Shown: positions 1 through 9,143, counted from the first letter of the stretch. The stretch: 64,000 bases of DNA from an uncultured Christensenellaceae bacterium (GCA_910586825.1 CAJUJF010000010.1:6065-70064); one strand, 5' to 3'. Translations and numbers: made by a program. Notes: generated by a model not told the origin, from the sequence alone.

Positions 1-675
1 GGACACCTTACCAGACGGCGCGAGCGGATAGCCGTTTCCGAAAATATCCGCTTGCAGATACGTATCGGGAACTTTTCCGAGCAATACGCTTTCGCAGATA
101 AGCACTTCCGTCAACGATGCGAAATTGCTCGTGCCCGACGGCATGACGATCGAAATATCCGCAACGATTTCAAGATAGATCGAATGTTTGGTCTGATTGA
201 TCCCCGCCGACTCGAACGAAGAAACAAACCGGCAAGCGACGTTGGAAATCGGAATGATCTTGACGTGAATTTTCGGTCCGAAACCCGCCCAGGCTTCCAC
301 GCCCGTCAGCGCGCCGAGCGGGATCTCGATTCCTCCTTCGCTCATCGTCTGTAAATTCTGCTGAGACATATACGCGGTATCGCGGGCAATGCGGTTAATC
401 TGCAAAGAATTGGAAGTGATGGCGAGAATATTTCCGACTTCGTCGCGTTCGACGGCAACCAGATCTTCATAGCGGATATGGTCGGAAAGCGTATAGTAAA
501 TGGCATCGTTCACGGCGACGGTCGTGATCGACCGCATGCTCGACTCTGCGATCGACTTCAATACGCCCGTGATATTCCGCTGAACGAACACGACGATGCC
601 TATCAGAAAAAAAGCGACGACCACGGTCACGATTCTTCTGCGCAGTTTGGTCGCCTTGCTTACATAACGCTTCAC
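1..675 (-). CDS. yunB: Sporulation protein YunB (3' end outside window)
   Basis: An open frame of 225 codons runs from a GTG at 673-675 to the window edge with no stop, so the C-terminus is missing. The N-terminus has a basic stretch and one membrane segment (about residues 13-32), followed by a domain with the features I associate with YunB: a GIEIPLGALTG stretch, GPKIHVKIIPI, and the very characteristic SAGINQTKHSIYLE stretch. YunB is a membrane-anchored protein made in the mother cell (SigE regulon in Bacillus) and needed for normal spore formation; its biochemical role is unknown. No ATG lies in frame near the start and the ribosome site is weak, so the GTG start is a best guess. Its presence argues for an endospore former. 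Family call confident; exact start less so. Confidence 0.85.
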   Translation of the reverse strand, partial: MKRYVSKATKLRRRIVTVVVAFFLIGIVVFVQRNITGVLKSIAESSMRSITTVAVNDAIYYTLSDHIRYEDLVAVERDEVGNILAITSNSLQINRIARDTAYMSQQNLQTMSEGGIEIPLGALTGVEAWAGFGPKIHVKIIPISNVACRFVSSFESAGINQTKHSIYLEIVADISIVMPSGTSNFASLTEVLICESVLLGKVPDTYLQADIFGNGYPLAPSGKVS

Positions 676-730
676 GCCATTATTTTATGCGCCCGAACAA
701 GCGGTTATGAAAGATTGTCCGATACGGAAA

Positions 731-756
731 ACGCGGACGGGATCCCCCGTCCGCGT
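731..756 (-). terminator. Intrinsic terminator after the small CDS
   Basis: A perfect 10-bp stem (731-740 with 747-756, ACGCGGACGG arms) with a 6-base loop. On the minus strand it is followed by a short T tract (728-731); on the plus strand by TCTTTT, so it may work in both directions. It lies between the small CDS ending at 779 and yunB. Confidence 0.7.
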
Positions 757-778
757 TCTTTTCGGTTGTAACTTCCCC

Positions 779-931
779 TCACAATTCCGATTCGTAATGG
801 CAGTCGGAATACTGCGTAGGAGGCATGGTCTCGCCCTCGCCCACATAGATGGTATTGATGACGTTGCCGTGTCCGTCGATTACTTTGTACGATCCCGTTT
901 TCGGGCATACGTCGCCGCAATGCAATTTCAT
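779..931 (-). CDS. Small 50-residue conserved-looking protein (YjzC-like)
   Basis: A 50-codon frame starting at ATG 929-931 with an excellent ribosome site (CGGAGGTG at 936-943, about 5 bases before the ATG). The product begins MKLHCGDVCPKTGSYKV, continues with an IYVGEGETMPPT stretch and ends YSDCHYESEL. The pattern (C-G-x-x-C-P-x-T-G-x-Y near the start, then a G-E-x-M-P-P motif and a later Cys-His) resembles the small YjzC family of Firmicutes, function unknown; three cysteines and a histidine could bind a metal, which is inference. It sits alone between uppP and yunB with its own terminator; a TATAAT-like -10 lies at 973-978 without a good -35. It is too short for many gene callers. Confidence 0.75.
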   Translation of the reverse strand: MKLHCGDVCPKTGSYKVIDGHGNVINTIYVGEGETMPPTQYSDCHYESEL

Positions 932-984
932 GATTCACCTCCGTTATCCGCAGTATGCGTCGCAACGGAAAAATTATACCCCGA

Positions 985-1815
985 TCAATACGGAACAGCC
1001 GAAATCGCGTCCAGCCAAAAACAGGTAAGCGATAAAATCACGAGATAGCATGCAAACCACTTGTAATTACCCTTCCCGATCACTTTCAGCATAACGCCGA
1101 TCGCCAAAAAGCCGAAGAACGCTGCAAACGCAACGCCGAACAGCATTCCGACGATTTCATTGAAGCCGAACGCGATCGCAACGCCTTCGGACGGAAATAC
1201 CGCGTCTTTCATTCCGACGGCGAACCCGCCCAGAATGACGGGGATACTCATCAAAAAAGAAAATTTCGCAAGCTTTTCGGGCTTGGCGCCCGCAAAAGTA
1301 CCGGCGGCGATCGTCGAACCGCTGCGGGAAATACCCGGAAAGAGCGCAACCGCCTGCGCAATGCCCATTGCCGCGGTGTTGCCCCAATTCAAATCGAAAT
1401 GCCTCTTTCTGCGTTTGGCGGCAAACTCGGTCGAAAGCAACAAAAGCGCGGTCACGGCGAAACATACGGACAAATACAACAGTCCGTCCGCGCCAGCAAA
1501 CAAGGCGTCGATCTGCGAATGAAAGATCAAGCCCACGACCGCCGCGGGGACCGTCGCGACGACGAGCATCAACAACGTGCGGAACGGTTTTTTGAATAAC
1601 GCGACAATATCGCGCCGGAACACGATACAGACGGAGAGCAGCGTGCCGAGGTGCAACATGAGATTGACGAGCGTCATGCTGCCGCCCGTGAGATCGAAGC
1701 CCAAAAGCCGCTGTAAAAGCGATAGATGCCCGCTAGAAGAAACGGGCAGGAACTCCGTGAGTCCCTGCACCGTACCAAGTAAAGATGATTTCCAGATAGC
1801 TTCCCAAAGCGTCAT
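985..1815 (-). CDS. uppP: Undecaprenyl-diphosphate phosphatase UppP (BacA)
   Basis: 276 residues, the usual length for the family. UppP is an integral membrane enzyme that converts undecaprenyl diphosphate to the monophosphate, recycling the lipid carrier for peptidoglycan and wall polymer synthesis; overexpression gives bacitracin resistance. Both signature motifs are present: E-F-L-P-V-S-S-S-G-H near residue 21 and P-G-I-S-R-S-G-S-T near 160, and the rest is a chain of hydrophobic helices. The ATG is preceded by GGAG (GATTCGGAGTTGGC) inside the tail of the upstream PrsA-like gene, with only 12 bases between the two genes, so the pair is likely co-transcribed. The C-terminal end is ordinary. 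Confidence 0.96.
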   Translation of the reverse strand: MTLWEAIWKSSLLGTVQGLTEFLPVSSSGHLSLLQRLLGFDLTGGSMTLVNLMLHLGTLLSVCIVFRRDIVALFKKPFRTLLMLVVATVPAAVVGLIFHSQIDALFAGADGLLYLSVCFAVTALLLLSTEFAAKRRKRHFDLNWGNTAAMGIAQAVALFPGISRSGSTIAAGTFAGAKPEKLAKFSFLMSIPVILGGFAVGMKDAVFPSEGVAIAFGFNEIVGMLFGVAFAAFFGFLAIGVMLKVIGKGNYKWFACYLVILSLTCFWLDAISAVPY

Positions 1816-1827
1816 GCCAACTCCGAA

Positions 1828-3960
1828 TCAGTCGTCTAAATTCAGCAGGTCGGAATAAGCGCTCTCGTAAACGGTCGCACAGCCTTTATAGTTCGTTACG
1901 ATCGTCGTCTGTTTGGTGGAACTGTAATTCTCCACGATCGTCGCTTTCACCGATTCGTAGAAGAGGTTCGAAAAAGATCCCTCTTCGTCCGCTTCCGAAG
2001 CCAGATAGGTGAAAGGTCTGATTTCTCCGTTCTGTTCTTTGAAGGAGAACGTGCAGTAAATTACATGCCAGCCGTAATCGGAAGGAACGATTTTATACGC
2101 GCCCGCGCCTTCTTTGCAAACTTCCTGCGCTGCATACTCGAATTCGCTCACAAAGCTCGTTTTGCTCGTCACGATCGAATAGCCGAGATAGGAATTCAAA
2201 CCCGCCGTATCGGTATTATACGCAAACGAGAGTTCGTTTATTACCGACAGCGCTTTATTTTCCTGCGAACCGGCAACAAAAAGACGGTTTGCATTGAAAT
2301 TGTCGAGTTTGACCTTTCCTTCGTAATATACGAACTTGGAATAGTCCACTTTTCCGTCCTCGTTATAATAGCTCGGTTGGGAATAGTAAGCGTCTTTTCC
2401 GTTGGAATATTTGTTTTCTTCGATTGCGAAGCCCGCAGAAGCGAAATAGCCCTCCATTTCCGAAATAAACTCGTCGACAGTGATCTTTTTCGGGCTGAGC
2501 ACGTATTTGTCGTCCGCATCCTTCGTGACGTTGCCGTTGTAGGTATACTGTCCGAAATATTTTTTCAGCGGTTCGTATTTCGATTCGTTCTCATTGCCCG
2601 ATTCGATGTTCAGGCAATCTTCAAAGAACAGATACTTGCGGTTCGTGTCCAGATAGTCGCCCGTGCCGCGGAATCTGTCGTTCGTCTCGTGTCCCTCTTC
2701 GTCGGTATTCCACGAATAATCGGTATTCCCCGTGAACCACGTGCCGCGCTGGTCGGTCGCGCGGATCTCTTTGAGGATCTGCGCGCGCTGTACGAAAGAA
2801 TTCCCCTGCTTGTCGCCGTAATCGGCATTCAGTGCGCTGACGCGCGCCGCCTGCGACTTGTTGAACGGAAGCAGAATATTGATGACGTAACCGTAATTCT
2901 CGGACGGCGCCGTGAGCAGGAACTTGCTGTCGGAAAGATTGTCGAGCTGAGAATCGAACGAACTCGGATCGCCCGCGAACGCGTCTTTCTGGTTGCGGTA
3001 CAATTCCTCGTAATAATTCTCCATATAATTGCCTTCGCTCAGCGTCTCCTCCGCTTCCTCTTCCAAAAGGTCGCCGAGTTTCGTCACGATCGCGCTCTCG
3101 TAAGCGGATTTGAGTTCGAGCTTGTAATATCCGAGCGTTTCGAACTTCGTCGTGTCTTCGCCGTCGCTCAAGAGATCGTTCTGACGGAGATTCGCAAGGA
3201 ACGAGCCGAACGCCTTTCTTCTCGTCGCGGGCGTAGACCCTTCGATCGTTTCATAGCCGCCGCATTCGGAAGCAGAAGCGCTCGCAACCGCGTCGTCTTT
3301 ATTCTCGGTCGTCACGACGGATCCGGTATAGATCTTATACGCCTTGTCGCAATAATCGGAATTTGCGGTATTGACGCCGGTAGGAAGAGTACGAACGCTC
3401 ACGGATTCCGAATCCTCGTCCGAATCCGACTTGATATACGACTTTTCCTGAGAATCGAGCGTATTGTTAAAAAGCCGCTTCGTGCTGTAATCCGCTTTCG
3501 CCTTCTCGTCCGCAGTCAGGAAATAAGCAAGCCCCGCGATTTCCTTGTCCTGCCCCTCTTTGCCTTCGATCGCGGCGGAATATCCCTCGGGCGTGAAGTC
3601 GTCCGACTTTTTCATGAGATACGCCATGGCGTACTGAATCGTGACCTGACGGTTTACGAGACTTTCGCTGATCGCCTGGAAGGTCTGACGGTAAGTCCAA
3701 CCGTAAGAACTCATAATGTTGGAACCGTTGCTCATGAACGCGGCGATCATATCGCGTTTTAGAATGTTTGCGGGCTGGATCACGTTTTTCAGATCGGGGA
3801 ACTCCTCCGAATATTGGCTCTCCGTCGAAATGTCTACGGTCGCGATAACCTGAGCAAAATCCTTGCCTGCATCCGTCGTAACCAAATTGCATCCCGCAAG
3901 GATCCCGCAACCCAATACCGCCGCAAGCGCGAGCGCCGCTGTCTTTTTCTTCTTCATCAT
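1828..3960 (-). CDS. PrsA/SurA-like foldase lipoprotein with degenerate parvulin domain
   Basis: 710-residue protein with a lipoprotein signal: basic MMKKKK, hydrophobic core, lipobox LAGC (Cys about 24). The N-terminal part (about 50-130) looks like the helical SurA/PrsA N-terminal domain (recurrent short helices, QVTIQYAMAYLM stretch), a long Asp/Glu/Ser-rich middle follows, and the end holds the parvulin-like pattern FVSEFEYAAQEV ... DYGWHVIYCTF, comparable to the closing G-[YW]-H-[IV]-I strand of peptidyl-prolyl isomerases. The protein would act outside the membrane in folding secreted proteins. Gene order pth-mfd-foldase is common in Clostridia, which supports the call. It is about twice the normal PrsA length, and the catalytic parvulin core is not clear by eye, so isomerase activity is doubtful. 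The ribosome site is AGGAGTAG; either of two adjacent ATGs could serve. Confidence 0.7.
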   Translation of the reverse strand: MMKKKKTAALALAAVLGCGILAGCNLVTTDAGKDFAQVIATVDISTESQYSEEFPDLKNVIQPANILKRDMIAAFMSNGSNIMSSYGWTYRQTFQAISESLVNRQVTIQYAMAYLMKKSDDFTPEGYSAAIEGKEGQDKEIAGLAYFLTADEKAKADYSTKRLFNNTLDSQEKSYIKSDSDEDSESVSVRTLPTGVNTANSDYCDKAYKIYTGSVVTTENKDDAVASASASECGGYETIEGSTPATRRKAFGSFLANLRQNDLLSDGEDTTKFETLGYYKLELKSAYESAIVTKLGDLLEEEAEETLSEGNYMENYYEELYRNQKDAFAGDPSSFDSQLDNLSDSKFLLTAPSENYGYVINILLPFNKSQAARVSALNADYGDKQGNSFVQRAQILKEIRATDQRGTWFTGNTDYSWNTDEEGHETNDRFRGTGDYLDTNRKYLFFEDCLNIESGNENESKYEPLKKYFGQYTYNGNVTKDADDKYVLSPKKITVDEFISEMEGYFASAGFAIEENKYSNGKDAYYSQPSYYNEDGKVDYSKFVYYEGKVKLDNFNANRLFVAGSQENKALSVINELSFAYNTDTAGLNSYLGYSIVTSKTSFVSEFEYAAQEVCKEGAGAYKIVPSDYGWHVIYCTFSFKEQNGEIRPFTYLASEADEEGSFSNLFYESVKATIVENYSSTKQTTIVTNYKGCATVYESAYSDLLNLDD

Positions 3961-3978
3961 CTACTCCTGATCCGTCTA

Positions 3979-3986
3979 CCCCCCCC
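3979..3986 (-). repeat. G8 homopolymer in the 5' UTR of the PrsA-like gene
   Basis: Eight consecutive C on the plus strand (G8 in the transcript) lie about 20 bases before the start codon, between the promoter and the ribosome site. Such runs can vary in length by slippage; whether this one does is unknown. Confidence 0.6.
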
Positions 3987-4064
3987 GTAAGGAAACGCAA
4001 ACGGCTTATCACGATATCTTGTCCGCTTCGGAAACTGCTTAGCGCATACTCCTACACTCTGATA

Positions 4065-4093
4065 ATTATAACCTATTTTTAAATAACTTGCAA
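4065..4093 (-). promoter_or_regulatory. Sigma-A promoter for the PrsA-like gene/uppP
   Basis: -35 TTGCAA (4088-4093), 17-bp spacer, -10 TATAAT (4065-4070). It lies just after the mfd stop codon, so the foldase-uppP pair has its own promoter and a leader of about 100 bases. Confidence 0.65.
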
Positions 4094-4110
4094 ATAATTC
4101 ACCGTGAAAA

Positions 4111-7100
4111 TTATGCAAAATTTGCCGCAAATTTCAAAAATTTCGTCATGAGTACCATGGTTTTCCCGCCGTCCGCCTGCGGCGCAAATTTCAGAACGGG
4201 CGCGGTCGTCATATCGAGGGAAAGATAGGCGCCGAATTTTTCCATCGCCGCCGACATTTTGGGACTGCTGAGCGCTTCCAGCGCGGCAAATTCCAACGCG
4301 CCGCCCTTTTTATCGACGCTGATCTTCCGTACGCGGAATTTCGCGGCGTAACTCTTCATCATCGCGATCACGAGCAGATTGAGCGTTTCGGCGGGAAGCG
4401 GTCCGTACTGCTCTTCCATGGAGACGCAGACCCGTTTATAATCCGCCGCCGTGCGGATCTCGGCGATCTGTTTATAGCAATCCATGCGCCCCGCGTTCGA
4501 TTCGATATAACGTTCCGGAATATACGCCGTCGCCTTCACGTCGAGATCGACGCTCTCCTGTCTCTCGCCCGTCAGTTCTTCTTTCAGAATCTTGGCGTAC
4601 AGCTCGTAACCGACGCGATCCATGTGACCGTGCTGTTCCGCGCCGAGCACGTTGCCCGCGCCGCGGATTTCCAGATCCCGCATCGCGATCTTGAATCCCG
4701 AGCCGAGTTCGGTGAACTGCATGATCGCCTTTAAGCGTTCCGCGGCGTTCTCCGTCATGACGCGTTCGGGCTTGTAGGTGAAATAGGCGTGCGCAAGCCG
4801 CGCGCCGCGCCCCACTCTGCCGCGCAACTGATAGAGCTGCGAAATCCCGAGCCGATCCGCGTCGATCACGACGAGCGTATTCGCGTTCGGCAAATCGATG
4901 CCGTTTTCGATGATCGTCGTCGTCACGAGAACGTCGTATTCGCCGCGGTAAAACGCGAACACGTTGCGTTCCAGCTCGCTCTTTTCCATTCTTCCGTGCG
5001 CGACGGCGACGCGGGCTTCGGGCACGATCTCGGTGAGCCGTTTCGCATAGGCGTGAATGCTTTCGACGCGGTTGTAGAGTACGAAGATCTGTCCGCGCCG
5101 CGCGATTTCCCTCACGCACGCGTCGCGCACAAGGGTTTCCGTCTCCTCCGCAACGTACGTCTGAACGGGCAGACGGGCGTGCGGCGGTGTCTGAATGGTG
5201 GAAATATCGCGGATCCCCGAAAGCGACAGGTGCAGCGTGCGGGGAATTGGCGTCGCGGTCATCGTCAGGCAGTCGACGTCGCGCTTGTAATTTTTGATCT
5301 TTTCTTTATGCTCCACGCCGAACCGCTGTTCTTCGTCGAGCAGTAAAAGTCCCAGATCGCGGAACTTTACGTCTTTGGAAAGCAAACGGTGCGTTCCCAC
5401 AATCAGATCGATCTCCCCCTTTTCGAGTTGCGCCAAGATGAGCGCCTGCTCTTTTTCGGTACGGAATCGGTTCAGGGAAGCAACGCGCACGCCGAAATCT
5501 TTCATCCGTTCGGTCGCGGTGCGGAAATGCTGTTCGGAAAGAACGGTGGAAGGACACATCAGCGCGACCTGACGGCCCGCCAGAATACAGAGATACGCGG
5601 CGCGTAGCGCGACCTCCGTCTTGCCGAACCCCACGTCGCCGCACAAAAGACGGTCCATCACTTTCGCAGAACACATATCCTCTTTGATTTCTTCGAAAGA
5701 AGCAAGCTGATCGGGCGTCTCTTCATAGGGAAACGCCGCCGCAAACTCTTCGAGCAGTTCGGGATATTCGGGAAAGGCGTACCCTTTTTTCTCCTGCCGT
5801 TCGGCGTAGAGCTGTTTCAAGTCGAACGCCATTTTTTTCAGCGAAGCGCGCACGCGCGCCTTGACGCGTTCGAACTCCCCGCCGCCGATTTTCGAAAGCG
5901 CAGGATCGTCTCCGCCCATGTATTTGGACAGGACGTCCATTTGCTCCACGGGCACGTACAGACAGTCTCCGCCCTGATAAGCGAGCGCGACGTACTCCTT
6001 TACGCCGTCCGTCGTTTCGATCTTTTTCGTTCCCGTGATCTTGCCGACGCCGTACTTTTCGTGAACGGCATAATCGCCGACTTCGGGCGCGAGAAACAGA
6101 TCCCCGCGGCGCTTTTTGATACGGCGCGACGAAGCGGTTTTCGTAAACAGATCGTTCGTCCCGACAACGGCGAGTTTACAGCCATGCAGAAGAAAGCCGT
6201 TGGCGAGCTCCTCTTCCAGAACCGCGATCCCTTTCAACGATTCCAAAGCGGAAGGAAGCGGCGCGACGGGAAAATAATTTTCCGTAAGTTCGTCCCGTAA
6301 TTTTTTCGCGCGTTCGGGCGTGCCGCACCAGAGCATGGCGCGATAACCCGTCTTGCCCCACGCGCGCAGATCGGTAAACAAATCGGGCAAAGAATTGAGA
6401 TAGCGGTGTACGGGCGCGGAAGTGAAATTGTAGATCTTCATGGGATCGAAGAAATACGTCTGCCCCGCGAACGACTGCAACGCAAGCGCGCGCCGTCCCG
6501 CAAAATTCGGCGTTCCCGCCCACGCAACGTACTGTCCTCCCGAGAACCCGACCGACTCTCCGCCCTCCGTCAGCATGCGTAGCCGCTCCCAATGTTCCCG
6601 ATAAAGCCCCTCGAACTTGTCTTTCAAGGGCTTGCATTCGTCGAAAATCAGTACGGTTTGCGCATCCGTTTCGTCCAGCAAGGAAACGGAATTTTCCAGA
6701 AGCGGAAGAATAAAATCGTTGCGGTAATCCGCCGCCTCCAACTCCGAAACGATGGACTGCAAACGGGAATACGCGTCCGCGTCGCGGACGCGCCTGAGTT
6801 CCGCCGCGAGCGCCGAGCGCAGTTTCGGAATCTCCCCTTCGGCAATGACGACGTCCGTCGCCGCCGCGATTTCCAATTCGGGAAGCAACGGATAACGCTC
6901 GCCCGTAATTTCGTCGTACGGTTTGATGCTCTCCACTTCGTCCCCGAAAAAATCGATTCGCACGGGATGTTCGCAGTTTACGGGATAGATGTCGAGAATG
7001 TCGCCGCGCACGGAGAACGCGCCTTTGCCGTCCACCGAATATTCGCGGGTATAGCCCGCCCGCACGAGGGTATCCACCAACGCGCGCATGTCCGCCTCGC

Positions 7101-7500
7101 CGCCCGCGCGGAGCAGAAAGGTCTCCAACCGCCGCGGGACCAACTGAACCGCCGCTTCGATATCGGTCACGAGAACGTCGGCGCCGCGCTGCCATTCGTA
7201 CAGCGCGGTAATGCGGCGGTACAACGCGTCTTTGGAGAGCGATTTCCGATACGTCAGCACTTCGTCTTTTGCGGGAAGCAGAACGCATTTTTTCTTGGAA
7301 AGCGCGGAAATCGCGGCGTGCGCGCGTTGCGCCGCAAGCGCGTCGGGCGCAATATAAACCGCCCGTCCTCCGACGAGCGATGCGATCAGATATTTTTCGG
7401 GATCGGAAACGCCGAATACCGCCGCGGGAACGCCGTGCGCGATATCCGCCCCGAGCGCGGGATACTCCCCGCCGAGATTTTCGAAACGAAAAAAACTCAT
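4111..7500 (-). CDS. mfd: Transcription-repair coupling factor Mfd
   Basis: 1129 residues, normal for Mfd. Mfd is a DNA translocase that removes RNA polymerase stalled at lesions and recruits UvrA for nucleotide excision repair. Domains in order: UvrB-like N-terminal module (about 1-220), RNA-polymerase-interacting CarD/Tudor-like domain around 470-540 (YAVHEKYGVGKITG), superfamily 2 helicase core with Walker A GDVGFGKT at 621-628, DEEQ box at 722-725 and TMTATPIPRTL soon after, then the TRG motif region and C-terminal regulatory domain. The start ATG overlaps the pth stop by 4 bases (ATGA), so the two are translationally coupled. No defect is visible. Confidence 0.97.
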   Translation of the reverse strand: MSFFRFENLGGEYPALGADIAHGVPAAVFGVSDPEKYLIASLVGGRAVYIAPDALAAQRAHAAISALSKKKCVLLPAKDEVLTYRKSLSKDALYRRITALYEWQRGADVLVTDIEAAVQLVPRRLETFLLRAGGEADMRALVDTLVRAGYTREYSVDGKGAFSVRGDILDIYPVNCEHPVRIDFFGDEVESIKPYDEITGERYPLLPELEIAAATDVVIAEGEIPKLRSALAAELRRVRDADAYSRLQSIVSELEAADYRNDFILPLLENSVSLLDETDAQTVLIFDECKPLKDKFEGLYREHWERLRMLTEGGESVGFSGGQYVAWAGTPNFAGRRALALQSFAGQTYFFDPMKIYNFTSAPVHRYLNSLPDLFTDLRAWGKTGYRAMLWCGTPERAKKLRDELTENYFPVAPLPSALESLKGIAVLEEELANGFLLHGCKLAVVGTNDLFTKTASSRRIKKRRGDLFLAPEVGDYAVHEKYGVGKITGTKKIETTDGVKEYVALAYQGGDCLYVPVEQMDVLSKYMGGDDPALSKIGGGEFERVKARVRASLKKMAFDLKQLYAERQEKKGYAFPEYPELLEEFAAAFPYEETPDQLASFEEIKEDMCSAKVMDRLLCGDVGFGKTEVALRAAYLCILAGRQVALMCPSTVLSEQHFRTATERMKDFGVRVASLNRFRTEKEQALILAQLEKGEIDLIVGTHRLLSKDVKFRDLGLLLLDEEQRFGVEHKEKIKNYKRDVDCLTMTATPIPRTLHLSLSGIRDISTIQTPPHARLPVQTYVAEETETLVRDACVREIARRGQIFVLYNRVESIHAYAKRLTEIVPEARVAVAHGRMEKSELERNVFAFYRGEYDVLVTTTIIENGIDLPNANTLVVIDADRLGISQLYQLRGRVGRGARLAHAYFTYKPERVMTENAAERLKAIMQFTELGSGFKIAMRDLEIRGAGNVLGAEQHGHMDRVGYELYAKILKEELTGERQESVDLDVKATAYIPERYIESNAGRMDCYKQIAEIRTAADYKRVCVSMEEQYGPLPAETLNLLVIAMMKSYAAKFRVRKISVDKKGGALEFAALEALSSPKMSAAMEKFGAYLSLDMTTAPVLKFAPQADGGKTMVLMTKFLKFAANFA

Positions 7501-8060
7501 GCGTTGTATTTCCCCATTACGAGATCGATCTTATCCCCTTTGGCAAGACAGACCGCCGCCTCCGCCGCGCGTTTGCAAGCGGCGGCATACGCATCGTAAT
7601 CGGCTTTCGGAATATCGGCAAGCACGTAATTGATGATCGGGATATTGACCTGCGGATCGCGGATACCGATACGGATGCGCGCGAAATCGCCGTGTCCGAG
7701 TTCGGCGATCACGGAACGCATGCCGTTGTGCGTCCCCGCGCTTCCCGCAGGGCGAATCCGCACGTGAGCCTTGGGAAGATCGTAATCGTCGTACAGCACG
7801 ACCAGCTCTTCTTGGGAGATTTTATATTTCGCGACAAGCTGTTTCACCGCCCTGCCCGAAGCGTTCATATAGGTCAACGGGCGGGCGATAATCACCTTTT
7901 CGCCGCCGATAAACGCTTCCGCAACGCTCGATTCGCATTCTTTCTTCCTGAATTTCACGCCGAGGGAATCCGCAACGTCGCCCGCGGCAAGAAATCCGAG
8001 ATTGTGAAAGGTTTTAAAATATTTTTCCTCGGGATTCCCGAGTCCTACGATCAAATACAT
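7497..8060 (-). CDS. pth: Peptidyl-tRNA hydrolase
   Basis: 187 residues from the ATG at 8058-8060 (MYLIVGLGNPEEKY, the typical N-terminus); an upstream in-frame GTG at 8064-8066 would add two residues. Pth cleaves peptidyl-tRNA released prematurely from ribosomes. Seen: G-L-G-N-P near the start, NLGF with the catalytic-region His-Asn (FHNLGF), RPLTYMNASG, VLYDDYDLP and the GTHNGMRSV motif. It forms the conserved pth-mfd pair with a 4-base overlap. A TATAAT-like box (8072-8077) sits right after the prs terminator but has no matching -35, so how the pair is transcribed is unclear. Confidence 0.96.
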   Translation of the reverse strand: MYLIVGLGNPEEKYFKTFHNLGFLAAGDVADSLGVKFRKKECESSVAEAFIGGEKVIIARPLTYMNASGRAVKQLVAKYKISQEELVVLYDDYDLPKAHVRIRPAGSAGTHNGMRSVIAELGHGDFARIRIGIRDPQVNIPIINYVLADIPKADYDAYAAACKRAAEAAVCLAKGDKIDLVMGKYNA

Positions 8061-8080
8061 ATCCACCCCGAATTATAAGA

Positions 8081-8103
8081 CAAAACCGCCGCGTTGCGGC
8101 GGT
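8081..8103 (-). terminator. Intrinsic terminator of prs
   Basis: Stem of 8 GC-rich pairs (8085-8092 with 8096-8103, ACCGCCGC arms, GTT loop) followed on the minus strand by TTTTGTCTT. It starts only 7 bases after the prs stop codon. Confidence 0.8.
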
Positions 8104-8110
8104 TGTCGGA

Positions 8111-9058
8111 TCAATCGTAAATCTTGCTCATCGGCTTATCGAGATACACGTTCTCGATTGCCGCCGCAAATATTTCCGCCGTGGAGAGAATTTTCATTTT
8201 GGAAAGCATTTTTTCCGGCGGCAACTGAACGGTATCGAGCATGACGAGTTCGGTGATCGCCGATTTTTCCAACCGCTCGATCGCAGGTCCCGACAGCACG
8301 GCGTGCGTACAGCAGGCGTGAATTTCGATCGCGCCCTGATCGACGAGCGCCTGCGCGCCCTGTACGATCGTCCCCGCCGTATCGATCATATCGTCCACGA
8401 GAAGGCACTTTTTCCCCTCTACGTTTCCGATGATGTTCATGACTTCCATCACGTTCGCCTTGGGACGGCGCTTATCGATGATCGCCATCGGACAGTTCAA
8501 GCGCTCCGCAACCTTTCTCGCGCGGTTGACGCTGCCGATATCGGGAGACACGACGATATAATTTTCGTCCATCTTGTCCGCGAAATAATTGTAAAGCGTA
8601 GGTCCGCCCAAGAGGTTATCCACAGGGATATTGAAGAAACCCTGAATCTGCGCGGCGTGCAGGTCCATCGTAAGCACGCGGTCCGCGCCCGCGGAAGTGA
8701 GCAGATCCGCAACGAGCTTCGCCGTGATGGGATCGCGCGAACGCGCCTTTCTGTCCTGACGGGCGTACCCGAAATAGGGCATCACCGCCGTTACGCGGCC
8801 CGCGGACGCGCGTTTTGCCGCGTCGATCATGATCAGGAGTTCCATTAAATTGTCGTTTACGGGCGTGGACGTGGACTGGATGATGAAAAGATCCCTTCCG
8901 CGTACCGTTTCGCCGAGGTGAACGCTCGTTTCGCCGTCGGAAAACTTTCCGACTTCGATGTCGCCGAGCGTGGTGTTCAATCGCTTCGCAACCGCTTCCG
9001 CAAGAGGACGGTTGGAGTTGCCCGCAAACAACTTGATTTCGTTTCCGTGTGTAATCAT
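8111..9058 (-). CDS. prs: Ribose-phosphate pyrophosphokinase (PRPP synthetase)
   Basis: 315 residues, the usual length. Makes PRPP from ribose 5-phosphate and ATP for purine, pyrimidine, histidine, tryptophan and NAD synthesis. Seen: K-L-F-A-G-N-S-N at the N-terminus, GKFSDGET, the flexible-loop region YARQDRKARSRDP, DLHAAQIQGFF, VVSPDIGSVNRAR, and the PRPP-binding loop LLVDDMIDTAGT. The start is set by GAGGA nine bases before the ATG. It stands alone between a good promoter (9115-9143) and a terminator, so it is a single-gene transcription unit. Confidence 0.97.
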   Translation of the reverse strand: MITHGNEIKLFAGNSNRPLAEAVAKRLNTTLGDIEVGKFSDGETSVHLGETVRGRDLFIIQSTSTPVNDNLMELLIMIDAAKRASAGRVTAVMPYFGYARQDRKARSRDPITAKLVADLLTSAGADRVLTMDLHAAQIQGFFNIPVDNLLGGPTLYNYFADKMDENYIVVSPDIGSVNRARKVAERLNCPMAIIDKRRPKANVMEVMNIIGNVEGKKCLLVDDMIDTAGTIVQGAQALVDQGAIEIHACCTHAVLSGPAIERLEKSAITELVMLDTVQLPPEKMLSKMKILSTAEIFAAAIENVYLDKPMSKIYD

Positions 9059-9114
9059 AACCCGATTTTCCTCATAATGATTTGTACCGCACGCTTTTCC
9101 GCGCGCGTATTTCT

Positions 9115-9143
9115 ATTGTAACTTTTTTTCCCCTTTCCGTCAA
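9115..9143 (-). promoter_or_regulatory. Sigma-A promoter of prs
   Basis: -35 TTGACG (9138-9143), 17-bp spacer, -10 TACAAT (9115-9120), giving a leader of about 50 bases before the prs start. Confidence 0.75.

Noticed and set aside
1..771. Plus-strand frames at 52-354 and 478-771
   Set aside because: Antisense to the clearly recognisable yunB frame; no ribosome site.
8072..8077. TATAAT box just before pth
   Set aside because: No acceptable -35 at 16-18 bp, and it lies in the T tract of the prs terminator; kept only as a remark.
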